Shown here: in pieces, positions 54,001 through 61,854 of the stretch | Numbering within the stretch: position 1 is the stretch's first letter | How the letters are laid out: each line of letters opens with the position of its first letter | From: Microbacterium sp. LWO12-1.2 | GTDB lineage: Bacteria; Actinomycetota; Actinomycetes; Actinomycetales; Microbacteriaceae | DNA: 64,000 bases | Direction of reading: 5' to 3' | Assembly: GCF_040675875.1 (NCBI RefSeq) | Contig: NZ_JBEGII010000001.1 | Span: 1,922,001 to 1,986,000 of the forward strand | Translations under genes and position numbers: made by a program | Notes under the pieces: model-generated | Databases searched by the model: none | The model's input: only the letters and a program-made list of their open reading frames with translations | Told to the model about the DNA's origin: nothing

Positions 54001-55099
54001 GCGGGTGCCCGCGCACCTGCGCATGAACTTCCGCGCGGTCGACGAGCGTGGGAGGACGGCCGGTACCGGCCGCGACCTCACCGCGCTGCAGCAGCAGCTC
54101 TCCGACCGTGCCCGCAGCAGCGTCGCCCGTTCGATCGCCGCCCCTCCACGGCCTCGCGGCGGTGCGAAGGAGGCCTCGGCGTCGGTGGCAGCGGCATCCG
54201 CGCGCGGCCCCATCGAGCAGGACGGCCTGACCGCGTGGACGTTCGGCGACCTCCCCGAGGTGCTCGACACCCGCGTCGCCGGCGGCGTCGTGCGCGGCTA
54301 CCCGGCGATCGTCGACCAGGGCAAGACTGCGTCGGTGCGCGTGGAGTCGACAGCGGATGCCGCGGCTGCCGCGACCCGCGACGGCGTGCTGCGGCTGGTG
54401 CTGCTCGCGGTGCCGTCACCCTCGTCGTACGTGCAGGAGCACCTCACGAGCCAGGAGAAGCTGGCGCTCGCCGCCTCGCCGTACTCCTCGGCCGCGGCAC
54501 TGATCGAGGATTGCCGCGCCGCGGTCGCCCGCGCGGTCATCGACGCTTCGACAGGCTCAGCGACCGGCGAGGGACGCGGCGTCGTCCGCACCGAGGCGGA
54601 GTTCACCCGCGTGCGCGATGCGGTCTCCGCCGCCCTGGTCGACGACCTGTTCGCGTGCGTCTCGCTGGTCGCCCGCATCCTCACCTCGTCGCGCGAGGTC
54701 GAGCGGGGCATCAAGTCACAGAACTCGCTCGCGCTGCTCGGGCCGCTCAACGACATCCGCACGCAGCTGTCCGGCCTCCTGCATCCCGGTTTCGTCTCTG
54801 CGGCGGGCGTCGAACGCCTCGCGCACTTCCCGCGCTACCTCGCCGGCATGCTCGACCGTCTGAAGATGCTCGCGAGCGAACCGGGCAAGGACCGCGCCCG
54901 CATGACGGAGTTCGAACGCATGGCGAAGGCATACGAGGATGCCGGCGGCACGATCCCCCTCGCTCCAGGAGTTGCGGCCCCGCTGGTCGAGACGCGCTGG
55001 CTACTGGAGGAGTATCGGATAAGCGTGTTCGCGCAGCGACTGGGCACCGCGCAGCCGGTGTCGCCGCAACGCATCCTGAAGGCACTCGCCGGACGCTGA
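51065..55099 (+). CDS. hrpA: ATP-dependent RNA helicase HrpA
   Basis: A 1344-aa DEAH-box helicase. Walker [11 protein letters not shown] (35-44), QPRRLAA (motif Ia), DEAH at 129-132, SAT in [11 protein letters not shown], and the RecA-2 motifs [14 protein letters not shown] and [12 protein letters not shown] are present. After these come the HA2/OB domains and the long HrpA-specific C-terminal region ([42 protein letters not shown]). The length is close to E. coli HrpA. Four in-frame copies or clusters of a dispersed repeat interrupt non-conserved loops (about residues 175-197, 231-238, 487-494 and 1161-1167). The start at 51065 excludes a non-homologous upstream extension of the open frame. 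Confidence 0.95.
   Translation: [1344 protein letters not shown]
51586..51653 (+). repeat. Dispersed repeat expanded to three tandem 21-bp units in hrpA
   Basis: The units start at 51591, 51612 and 51633 with CGACAGGCTCAGGGACC; the third has two changes. In frame they encode [14 protein letters not shown] and TGSENQG. An inverted copy 102 bp downstream (51755-51778) could pair with them. Confidence 0.85.
51755..51778 (-). repeat. Inverted copy of the dispersed repeat in hrpA
   Basis: It reads TGGGTCCCTGAGCCTGTCG then AAGGG on the plus strand, which is the reverse complement of the tandem units. It is in frame as WVPEPVEGP. Confidence 0.8.
52522..52547 (+). repeat. Dispersed repeat copy in hrpA (CTTCGACGAGCTCAGGGACC variant)
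   Basis: A forward copy with GACGAGCTC in place of GACAGGCTC. It encodes PSTSSGTQG in a loop between helicase and C-terminal domains. Confidence 0.8.
54546..54565 (+). repeat. Truncated dispersed repeat copy in hrpA
   Basis: CTTCGACAGGCTCAGCGACC, in frame as ASTGSAT near residue 1161. This is the most degenerate copy. Confidence 0.7.
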
Positions 55100-55110
55100 T
55101 CCACGGCGGG

Positions 55111-55116
55111 TAGCCT
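55111..55116 (+). promoter_or_regulatory. -10 element TAGCCT, leaderless start
   Basis: TAGCCT is 6 nt before the ATG at 55123, in the 23-bp gap after hrpA. Confidence 0.45.
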
Positions 55117-55122
55117 GGCAGC

Positions 55123-56067
55123 ATGGCTCGCGCGATCGTCTACACCGAAATCGGCTCCCCCGACGTTCTGCACCTCAGCGAGGTGCCCGACCCCATCGCC
55201 GGTGACGGCGAGGTCGTGGTGCGCATCGAGGCGGCGGGAGTCAACCCGATCGACGCCAAGATCCGGGGCGGCAAGCGCCCCTCACCGCCCATCACCGAGC
55301 CCCGTCCGGTCGGCTTCGACGGGGCGGGCGTGATCGACTCGATCGGCTCCGACGTCGACGACTACTCCGTGGGCGATCGCGTCGCGATCCGCGACACCGT
55401 CGGCACCTACGCCGACCTGCTCCGCGTCCCGGTCGCGAACCTCGCGCCCCTCCCCGACTCCGTGACCGCGGCTGAGGGCGCCGGCATCGGCATCCCGGCC
55501 GGCACCGCGTACCAGGCGCTGCGCTCCCTCGCCGTCACCGCCGATGATGTGCTGCTCGTGCACGGCGGCTCCGGATCCGTCGGTCAGGCAGCCGTGCAGT
55601 TCGCGGTCGCATGGGGTGCGACCGTGATCGCGACCGCCAGCCCCGCCCGCCACGATCAGCTGCGCGAACTCGGCGCGATCCCCGTCGCCTACGGTGATGG
55701 TCTGCTCGAGCGCGTGCGCGAGGCCGCACCTGAGGACGTCACGGTGGCGCTGGACTGCGCGGGCACGGACGAGGCGATCGAGACCTCGCTGGCACTCGTC
55801 GCCGACCGCGACCGCATCGCGACGATCGTGCGGGGGCCGGATGCCGCGTCGTTCGGCATCCGCGCCTTCTCCGGGGGTTCGCCGGCCCCGTTGACCGCAG
55901 AGGAGCTCGCGTGGCGTGCCGAGGCGCTCCCGGCGACGATCGCCCTGCTCGCCTCCGGCGACTTCACGATCGAGCTCGGCCCCGAACTGCCTCTCGCCGA
56001 AGCGGCGCAGGCCCACGAGCTCGTGGAATCCGGCGCCGCCTCGGGCAAGATCGTGCTGATCCCCTGA
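55123..56067 (+). CDS. NADPH:quinone-oxidoreductase-like zinc-independent MDR protein
   Basis: A 314-aa medium-chain dehydrogenase/reductase. The GroES-like N-terminal domain has VVVRIEAAGVNPIDAKIRGG, and the nucleotide-binding loop is LLVHGGSGSVGQAAVQFA (about residues 145-162) in a Rossmann fold. The catalytic zinc Cys/His ligands of alcohol dehydrogenases are absent, as in quinone oxidoreductases. GQAAVQFAVAWGATVIAT and the C-terminal SGKIVLIP are typical. The substrate is unknown. It ends in a palindrome-rich spacer against the convergent AhpD-like gene. Confidence 0.88.
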   Translation: MARAIVYTEIGSPDVLHLSEVPDPIAGDGEVVVRIEAAGVNPIDAKIRGGKRPSPPITEPRPVGFDGAGVIDSIGSDVDDYSVGDRVAIRDTVGTYADLLRVPVANLAPLPDSVTAAEGAGIGIPAGTAYQALRSLAVTADDVLLVHGGSGSVGQAAVQFAVAWGATVIATASPARHDQLRELGAIPVAYGDGLLERVREAAPEDVTVALDCAGTDEAIETSLALVADRDRIATIVRGPDAASFGIRAFSGGSPAPLTAEELAWRAEALPATIALLASGDFTIELGPELPLAEAAQAHELVESGAASGKIVLIP

Positions 56068-56100
56068 CCTGATCAGGTCAGGACACCAGGCCTGATCAGG
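56068..56100. terminator. Bidirectional terminator formed by twin palindromes
   Basis: Two identical copies of the self-complementary CCTGATCAGG (56068-56077 and 56091-56100) lie 13 nt apart. They can pair as one 10-bp hairpin or fold singly; the first lies within a 16-bp palindrome, TGACCTGATCAGGTCA. They occupy the 28-bp gap and the end of the convergent AhpD-like gene, next to both stop codons. Confidence 0.55.
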
Positions 56101-56704
56101 CGGGGGCCACCGGTCGCCCGATCGACAGCATCAGCCGGTTGGCCCAGTTGAAGAACGCGGCGCCGTGGATGACGTCGGCGATCGCGAGGTCGTCGAGCCC
56201 CACCGCACGCAGTCGCGTGATCTCCGCCTCGCCGAACGCGCCGGGGGTGTCGGTGAGCGCGACCGAGGCCGCGACGATCGCGTTCCACCGCTCGCCGAGC
56301 TCCGCGTCCACTCCCTCGTCGAGCAGCGCGTCGACCTCATCGACCCGCTTGCTGTAGTGCGCCGCGAAGCGCGAGTGCACCGAGGCGCAGAACACGCAAC
56401 CGTTGCGCCGCGACGCCGCCGTCGCGGCGAGCTCGCGGTCGGCGCGCGGAAGCCCCTCGGCCACGTTGTAGAAGATGTCCTTGTCGACCAGCGTGCGCGC
56501 CTTCAGCACCTCGGGATCGCGGGCGAGCAGCCGGAAGTAGTCGTTCTTCGCGCGGGCGGCGTCGACCAGCCCGTCGTAGTGGCGCTCGGTCAGCTCCTCC
56601 TCGGCGAGCGGAGCCAGGTGCGGCGTCCACCCGACCTCGGCGCGGGTGAAGGCGTGCGGGTGCGGGGCGTCCTGGTGCAGGAGCGCGGTCTGCGCGTCGG
56701 TCAT
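56096..56704 (-). CDS. Alkylhydroperoxidase-domain protein (Avi_7169-type)
   Basis: A 202-aa protein of the AhpD/carboxymuconolactone decarboxylase fold. It has the redox motif NGCVFCASVHSRFA (CxxC then His, about residues 100-113), as in thiol peroxidase AhpD proteins. The N-terminal FTRAEVGWTPHLAPLAEEELTERHYDGLVD is typical of the Avi_7169-type subgroup, found beside luciferase-like monooxygenases and peptide-type ABC importers. It is the last gene of the operon and overlaps the preceding CMD gene by 4 bp. It probably reduces peroxides or protects against flavin-derived peroxide, which is inference. Confidence 0.85.
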   Translation of the reverse strand: MTDAQTALLHQDAPHPHAFTRAEVGWTPHLAPLAEEELTERHYDGLVDAARAKNDYFRLLARDPEVLKARTLVDKDIFYNVAEGLPRADRELAATAASRRNGCVFCASVHSRFAAHYSKRVDEVDALLDEGVDAELGERWNAIVAASVALTDTPGAFGEAEITRLRAVGLDDLAIADVIHGAAFFNWANRLMLSIGRPVAPA

Positions 56705-57321
56705 GCTGCCTCCTCCTCGGCATCGATTCCCGCAGCGATACCGGTCGCGGCGAGCACGCGCAGGCCTGTGACCACGCGCTGTTGGAAGGCCAGGAACGAC
56801 ACCAGCTGCGAGAGCGTGACGATCCCGTCAGCCGACCACCCGGCATCCAGCAGATGCCCGAGGTCGGCGCCTGAAGCTTCGCGGGGCCGCAGCACCAGCA
56901 GGTGCGTGTGCGCGAGCGCGGCGGCGAGACGCTCGCCGAGTGCCGCAGTGACCGCATCCGACGGCGCGTATCGCTCGCCCTCGGTGTTCTCGTCCTGCAG
57001 GCCGAGCTCGGTGTAGGAGCCGAACGGTCCGCTCGTCGCCGCAGCAGCCGCCTCGGAGAGCACGACGCCCGCCCGTACCGGGTCTGCCCGCCGTGCGCGA
57101 TCGGCGTAGAACGCGGCTGTCTCGTCGGTGCTCCCGGCGAGGCTCGTCGCGAAGGCCGCGATCAGCTCGCGCTCCTGCTGCGAGACGTGCTCCACCGAGA
57201 CCGGCTGGAAGAGGGCGTCGAAGCTCGCCTGCAGCTGCTCCCTCGTGACAGGGCGCCGACGGCGCAGGGCGTCCAGCTCTGGCGTCACCCCCGCGATCTG
57301 ATCGACGATGTCGTGTGTCAT
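56701..57321 (-). CDS. CMD-domain protein lacking the CxxC pair (Avi_7170-type)
   Basis: A 206-aa protein sharing the helical carboxymuconolactone decarboxylase fold (LGHLLDAGWSADGIVTLSQLVSFLAFQQRVVTGLRVL, about residues 155-192) but without a CxxC pair, so a thiol peroxidase role is unlikely for this subunit. It may form a heteromeric complex with the CxxC-bearing paralogue encoded immediately downstream. It overlaps both neighbours by 4 bp. The Avi_7170-type label comes from order and sequence pattern. Confidence 0.8.
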   Translation of the reverse strand: MTHDIVDQIAGVTPELDALRRRRPVTREQLQASFDALFQPVSVEHVSQQERELIAAFATSLAGSTDETAAFYADRARRADPVRAGVVLSEAAAAATSGPFGSYTELGLQDENTEGERYAPSDAVTAALGERLAAALAHTHLLVLRPREASGADLGHLLDAGWSADGIVTLSQLVSFLAFQQRVVTGLRVLAATGIAAGIDAEEEAA

Positions 57322-58340
57322 GCCTTCTCCTTGAGTGTGGGGTTCACGGTGTAGCCGAGGGCCGGGGCGACCTGATCGGCGAAGAGCTCGATCGAGCGGA
57401 GCACCTGTTCGTGCGGCGCATCCACCGAGTGCACCTGGAAAGCCACCTCGGTCGCGCGCTCGAGCGTGGCATCAGCGGCGAGCGACTCGGCGACCTGCTC
57501 CGGCGTCCCCAGATGCGTGTCCAGTGCGGCGATCAGCTCCTCGATGCTGTCGTCGCCGGGGATCGTCTGCCCCTGACGCCGGAAGCCCTCGGCCGCTCGA
57601 CGCAGTCCGATCTCGGCGTAGCGCAGCGCCTCAGCGCGATCGTCGGCGACGAAGACCGTGCGCGAAGCCGTGATCCGCGGAGCGATGCCGTCGGGCAGGG
57701 CATCGAGGTACGCGTCGATGATCGGGTCCTGCAGCGCCGAGAGCGGTGCATGCAGTGCCTCGGCCGCACGCGGCTGTGTCCGCGAGAGCAGCAGCCCATG
57801 GCCGTGCGCACCGGCGCGGTGGCCGCCGGGAATCGAGAACGTCGCCTGCCAGATGCGCTCGTCGAGCGTAGAGGCGTCCGGGTAGAGGGCGTTGCCCTCG
57901 CCGATGTCGCGGCCTCCCAGCGCATCGAGCAACACACCGAGCTTGCGGTCGTAGGTGACGGCTTTCTGACGCACGTCCTCCCCGAAGGGCGAGAACGACG
58001 AGGGGGTGCCGCCGCTGCCGAGACCGAGATCCAGGCGGCCGCCCGAGAGCAGATCGGCGACCGTCGCGTCCTCCGCGACCCGCACCGGGTCTTCGATCGA
58101 CAGCGTGATCACTCCGGTGCCCAGACGGATGCGGGAGGTCTGCGCCGCGACGTTCGCGAGGAACACCAGCGGAGAGGGAAGACCACCCTCAGCGGCATGG
58201 AAGTGGTGCTGCGCGACCCAGGCACGGCCGACGCCGTGTCGCTCGGCGTGCTGGATCTGCGCGGTCGCCAGAGCGTAGCGCTCTGCGGGCGCGGCATCGT
58301 CGAGCAGTCGCGTGAAGAACGCGATGGACGGTGCACTCAT
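57318..58340 (-). CDS. Luciferase-like FMN-dependent monooxygenase (KPN_01858-type)
   Basis: A 340-aa LLM-class flavoprotein. The N-terminus PSIAFFTRLLDDAAPAERYALATAQIQHAERHGVGRAWVAQHHF (residues 4-47) and the FMN/TIM-barrel elements RIRLGTGVITLSIEDPVRVAEDATVADLLSGGRLDLGLGSGG (about 92-133) are clear. Such enzymes oxidise substrates with O2 and reduced flavin. The context with a family-5 importer and two CMD proteins matches the KPN_01858-type cluster known in proteobacteria. The substrate is unknown. Confidence 0.88.
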   Translation of the reverse strand: MSAPSIAFFTRLLDDAAPAERYALATAQIQHAERHGVGRAWVAQHHFHAAEGGLPSPLVFLANVAAQTSRIRLGTGVITLSIEDPVRVAEDATVADLLSGGRLDLGLGSGGTPSSFSPFGEDVRQKAVTYDRKLGVLLDALGGRDIGEGNALYPDASTLDERIWQATFSIPGGHRAGAHGHGLLLSRTQPRAAEALHAPLSALQDPIIDAYLDALPDGIAPRITASRTVFVADDRAEALRYAEIGLRRAAEGFRRQGQTIPGDDSIEELIAALDTHLGTPEQVAESLAADATLERATEVAFQVHSVDAPHEQVLRSIELFADQVAPALGYTVNPTLKEKA

Positions 58341-59965
58341 CGGGAGACCTCCGTTCGTCCGGGAACCGCAGCGAGCAGCTCCCTGGTGTAGTCGTGCTGC
58401 GGGGCGCGGAAGAGCTCTTCGGTGACCCCTTCTTCGACGATCCGGCCGCGGCGCATGACCGAGACCGTGTGGCTGATCCTCCGCACGACCGCGAGGTCGT
58501 GCGAGATGAACAGGTAGGTGAGCCCGAGCTCGTCCTGCAGCGAGGTGAGCAGCTCGAGGATGCGGGCCTGCACCGTCACATCCAGCGCCGACACGGCCTC
58601 GTCGAGCACCACGATCTCGGGATCGATCGCAAGAGCGCGGGCGATCGCGACGCGCTGGCGCTGACCGCCTGAGAGCTCGCGCGGGGTGCGCTGAGCCACG
58701 TCCACCGGGAGCGAGACCCGGTCGATCAGGGCGAGAGCGCGCTGCTGCCGCTCCGCGCGCGAACCCACACCGAAGTTCTGCAGGGGCTCGGCGATGATGT
58801 CGACGATCTGCTGGCGCGGGTCGAGCGAGGCGAACGGGTTCTGATAGACGAGCTGGATGCGGCGGCGCAGTGCACGCAGCTGCTTTCCCGATGCGGTGGT
58901 CACATCGTCGCCGTCGACCTGGATCGATCCGGCGTCCGGCCGGTGGAACCGTGTCACGAGACGTGCCGTGGTCGTCTTACCCGACCCTGACTCCCCCACC
59001 AGCGCGTGCGTCGTGCCTCTGCGCACACGGAACGACACGTCGTCCACCGCACGGAAGCGCTCCCGACCGCCGACTGAGAACTCCTTGACCAGGCTGTCGG
59101 CCACGATCGCGTAGGGGTTCTCGGCGGCGACCGCTGCCGCGTCCCGGAGGAACGGGGGTGCTTCCGGACGACGGAATCCGGTCGTGAACGCCGGCGCGTC
59201 TGCGAGCAGCTGCCGCGTGTAGCCATCGCTCGGCGCAGCCAGCACATCCGCGCTCGAGCCCTGTTCGACGATGCGACCGTCTTTGAGCACGACCAGGCGC
59301 TGCGCACGGTCGGCGGCGACGCCCAGGTCGTGGGTGACCAGCAGGATGCTCGTGCCCTCCTCCTGGCGCAGTTCGTCGAGCAGGTCGAGCACGCGCCGCT
59401 GCACGGTCGCGTCGAGTGCACTGGTCGGCTCATCGGCGATCAGCAGCCGCGGCCGCAGGGCGATCGCGGTGGCGATCAGCACCCGTTGACGCATGCCGCC
59501 GGACAGCTCGTGCGGATACTGCCGCGCCCTCAGGTCGGGGTCGTCGATGCCGACACGGTCGAGCAGTTCGATCGCCCGCGCGCGCCGGGAGCGGCGGTCA
59601 CGGTGCCCGTGCAGCCGGAGGATCTCCTCGACCTGAGCCCCGATCGGGCGCACGGGGTCGAGCGAGGTGGTCGGATCCTGCGGCACCAGACCGATCTCCG
59701 GGCCGCGGATGCTGCGCAGCGCGCGATCCGACCACCCCGCGATCTCCAGTTCGCCGAGGCGCACACTGCCGCCCTCGACGCGCCCGCCGGCCGGCAGCAG
59801 CCCGAGCAGGGCGTGCGCGGTGGTGGACTTGCCCGACCCCGACTCCCCCACGAGGGCGAGGGTCTCCCCCTCGCCGATCTCGAACGAGACGCCGTGCACG
59901 ACATCGCGTCGCCCGGCGCGGGTGGCGTACGAGACCCGCAGGTCATCGACGGCGAGAACACTCAT
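58337..59965 (-). CDS. Fused dual ABC transporter ATP-binding protein (DppD-DppF type)
   Basis: A 542-aa protein with two ATPase domains. Domain 1 has [33 protein letters not shown] and [15 protein letters not shown]. Domain 2 has [33 protein letters not shown] and [14 protein letters not shown]. Note Ala in place of Pro in the second Walker B (DEAVSALD). Each half ends with an Oligo_HPY-like segment ([22 protein letters not shown]). The ATG overlaps the permease stop by 4 bp. The longer open frame upstream is the permease gene in another frame. Confidence 0.92.
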   Translation of the reverse strand: MSVLAVDDLRVSYATRAGRRDVVHGVSFEIGEGETLALVGESGSGKSTTAHALLGLLPAGGRVEGGSVRLGELEIAGWSDRALRSIRGPEIGLVPQDPTTSLDPVRPIGAQVEEILRLHGHRDRRSRRARAIELLDRVGIDDPDLRARQYPHELSGGMRQRVLIATAIALRPRLLIADEPTSALDATVQRRVLDLLDELRQEEGTSILLVTHDLGVAADRAQRLVVLKDGRIVEQGSSADVLAAPSDGYTRQLLADAPAFTTGFRRPEAPPFLRDAAAVAAENPYAIVADSLVKEFSVGGRERFRAVDDVSFRVRRGTTHALVGESGSGKTTTARLVTRFHRPDAGSIQVDGDDVTTASGKQLRALRRRIQLVYQNPFASLDPRQQIVDIIAEPLQNFGVGSRAERQQRALALIDRVSLPVDVAQRTPRELSGGQRQRVAIARALAIDPEIVVLDEAVSALDVTVQARILELLTSLQDELGLTYLFISHDLAVVRRISHTVSVMRRGRIVEEGVTEELFRAPQHDYTRELLAAVPGRTEVSR

Positions 59966-60855
59966 CGTGCGGCCCTTCCGATCCGGTGGCTGATGCGGTT
60001 CGCGCTCAGCACGACCGCCACGACGACGAGACCGGGCAGTGCGGTCAGCCACCACGCCGTCCCGATGTAGTTGCGGCCGTCGGCGATCAGGAGGCCCCAT
60101 TCCGGGGTGGGGGGCGGTGCGCCGTAGCCGAGGAAGCCGAGCGTCGAGATCGCCAGGATCGCGGTGCCGAACTGCAGGGCGGCGAGCGCGACGATCGGGG
60201 TGAGCGAATTCGGGAGCACGTGGCGGCGCAGCACCGTGAAGAAGGTGGCACCACTGCCGTAGGCGGCCTCGACGTACTCGGTGCGGCGCACGCGCGCGAC
60301 CTCGGCGCGCATGAGCCGGGCGAAGGCCGCGATGCTGCCCAGGCCGACCGCGATCGCCGCGTTCACGGTGCCGAAGCCGAGCAGGATGATCACCGACAGC
60401 GAGAGCAGCAGGCCGGGGATGGCCAACAGCACATCGACGATCCGCATCAGCACGTCGTCGACGACGCCGCCCAGCGCCCCCGCGATCGCCCCGAGCAACG
60501 TGCCGAGCGCGAGCCCGACGGTGACGGCGATGAGCGCTCCCGAGAGCGAGTGCACCGCGCCGTGCACGACCCGGCCGAACAGGTCGCGGCCCAACGTATC
60601 GGTGCCGAACCAGTGCGCTGCGCTGGGCGGGAGGAGCTTGTCTGCGGGCGTTCCGGTCAGCGGGTCGCCCGGGGCGAACACCCCGGGGATGAGCGCCCAG
60701 AGCACGGCGAGCGAGACCACAGCGACCGCGAGATACAGGCCCCAGGAGCGCCCACGCAGCCGGCGGACCCTCCGTGGGGCATCTGCCGCCGCGTCGACGG
60801 GCACGGGCGTATCCGCGTCCGTGGTCGGACGGGGAGTGAGAACGGGGACGGTCAT
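59962..60855 (-). CDS. Peptide/opine-type ABC transporter permease (DppC-like)
   Basis: A 297-aa permease. A Pro/Asp-rich cytoplasmic N-terminus leads to the helix SWGLYLAVAVVSLAVLWALIPGVFAPGDP, then the DppC signature AAHWFGTDTLGRDLFGRVVHGAVHSL and the coupling loop TEYVEAAYGSGATFFTVLRRHVLPNSL. The 4-bp overlap with the upstream permease fixes the start. Confidence 0.92.
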   Translation of the reverse strand: MTVPVLTPRPTTDADTPVPVDAAADAPRRVRRLRGRSWGLYLAVAVVSLAVLWALIPGVFAPGDPLTGTPADKLLPPSAAHWFGTDTLGRDLFGRVVHGAVHSLSGALIAVTVGLALGTLLGAIAGALGGVVDDVLMRIVDVLLAIPGLLLSLSVIILLGFGTVNAAIAVGLGSIAAFARLMRAEVARVRRTEYVEAAYGSGATFFTVLRRHVLPNSLTPIVALAALQFGTAILAISTLGFLGYGAPPPTPEWGLLIADGRNYIGTAWWLTALPGLVVVAVVLSANRISHRIGRAAR

Positions 60856-61838
60856 GCCGACACCTCCTGGAGGGTCGTCGTCTTCGGAGTGGTGGCCGGG
60901 GTCGATGCGCGGGCGACACGGCGCTGCCGCGGATCGATGAGCGGTGTCACGAGGTCGACCGCGAAGCTGATCAGCACGAACCCGAGCGCCGAGAGCAGGA
61001 CGACGCCCTGAAGCACAGGGATGTCCTGATTCGACACGGCCTGCTCGGTGAGGCGTCCGATGCCGGTGCGCCCGAACACCGTCTCGGTGACGACCGCGCC
61101 GCCCACGAGCTCACCGAACAGCACACCGGCGATCGTCAGCGTGGGCAGTGTCGCGTTGCGGGCGACCGACCTGGTGAGCACCCAGAGCGGCGGCGCTCCC
61201 TTCGCGCGGACGACCGTGATGAACGGTTGCGCCTGCACCTGGTCGACGGCGCGGACCAGTACCTGGGCGAGTGGCGCCGAGATCGGCACTGCGAGTGTCA
61301 GCACCGGCAGGATCAGCCCGCTCACCGGGTCGGCACCGACGATCGGCACCCAGCCGAGCCCGAACGAGAACACCTGGATCAGCAGAATGCCGAGCCAGAA
61401 CACCGGCACGGCCACGAAGAGGCCCGGCACCTGCCGCAGTCCGTCGCGCAGCCAGGCGAAGGGGGCGAGAGAGGAGAGCCCGGCGATGAGGATCGCGATC
61501 AGGAGCGCGACGACCAGTCCGAGTGAGGCGAGCAGGAGTGTGGCGGGCAGCGCCTCGGACAGCATCGTCAGCACCGGTGTGCCGAACTGCGTCGAGTACC
61601 CGAAGTCGCCGGCCAGGAAGCCGAGTCCGGCGTGCACGTACTGCTCCCACCAGGGCAGATCGGCGCCATAGGTGGCGCGGATGCTGTCGAGCTGCTCCGG
61701 CGACAGCCCGAGGCTCGGATCCGCGAACTTGATCAGTATCGCGTCGCCCGGCAGCAACTGGAGCAGGAAGAAGGTGGCCGTGAAGGCCGCGATCAGAACG
61801 ATCGCAGCCTGCCCGGCTCGTCGGAGGACGAAACTCAT
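60852..61838 (-). CDS. Peptide/opine-type ABC transporter permease (DppB-like)
   Basis: A 328-aa permease with six helices. The DppB N-terminus is VLRRAGQAAIVLIAAFTATFFLLQLLPGD, the GYSTQFGTPVLTMLSEALPATLLLASLGL segment follows, and the coupling loop FITVVRAKGAPPLWVLTRSVARNATLP lies at about 205-231. The gene follows the binding-protein gene by 16 bp. Confidence 0.92.
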   Translation of the reverse strand: MSFVLRRAGQAAIVLIAAFTATFFLLQLLPGDAILIKFADPSLGLSPEQLDSIRATYGADLPWWEQYVHAGLGFLAGDFGYSTQFGTPVLTMLSEALPATLLLASLGLVVALLIAILIAGLSSLAPFAWLRDGLRQVPGLFVAVPVFWLGILLIQVFSFGLGWVPIVGADPVSGLILPVLTLAVPISAPLAQVLVRAVDQVQAQPFITVVRAKGAPPLWVLTRSVARNATLPTLTIAGVLFGELVGGAVVTETVFGRTGIGRLTEQAVSNQDIPVLQGVVLLSALGFVLISFAVDLVTPLIDPRQRRVARASTPATTPKTTTLQEVSA

Positions 61839-61854
61839 CAGTGATCCGTGTGCA

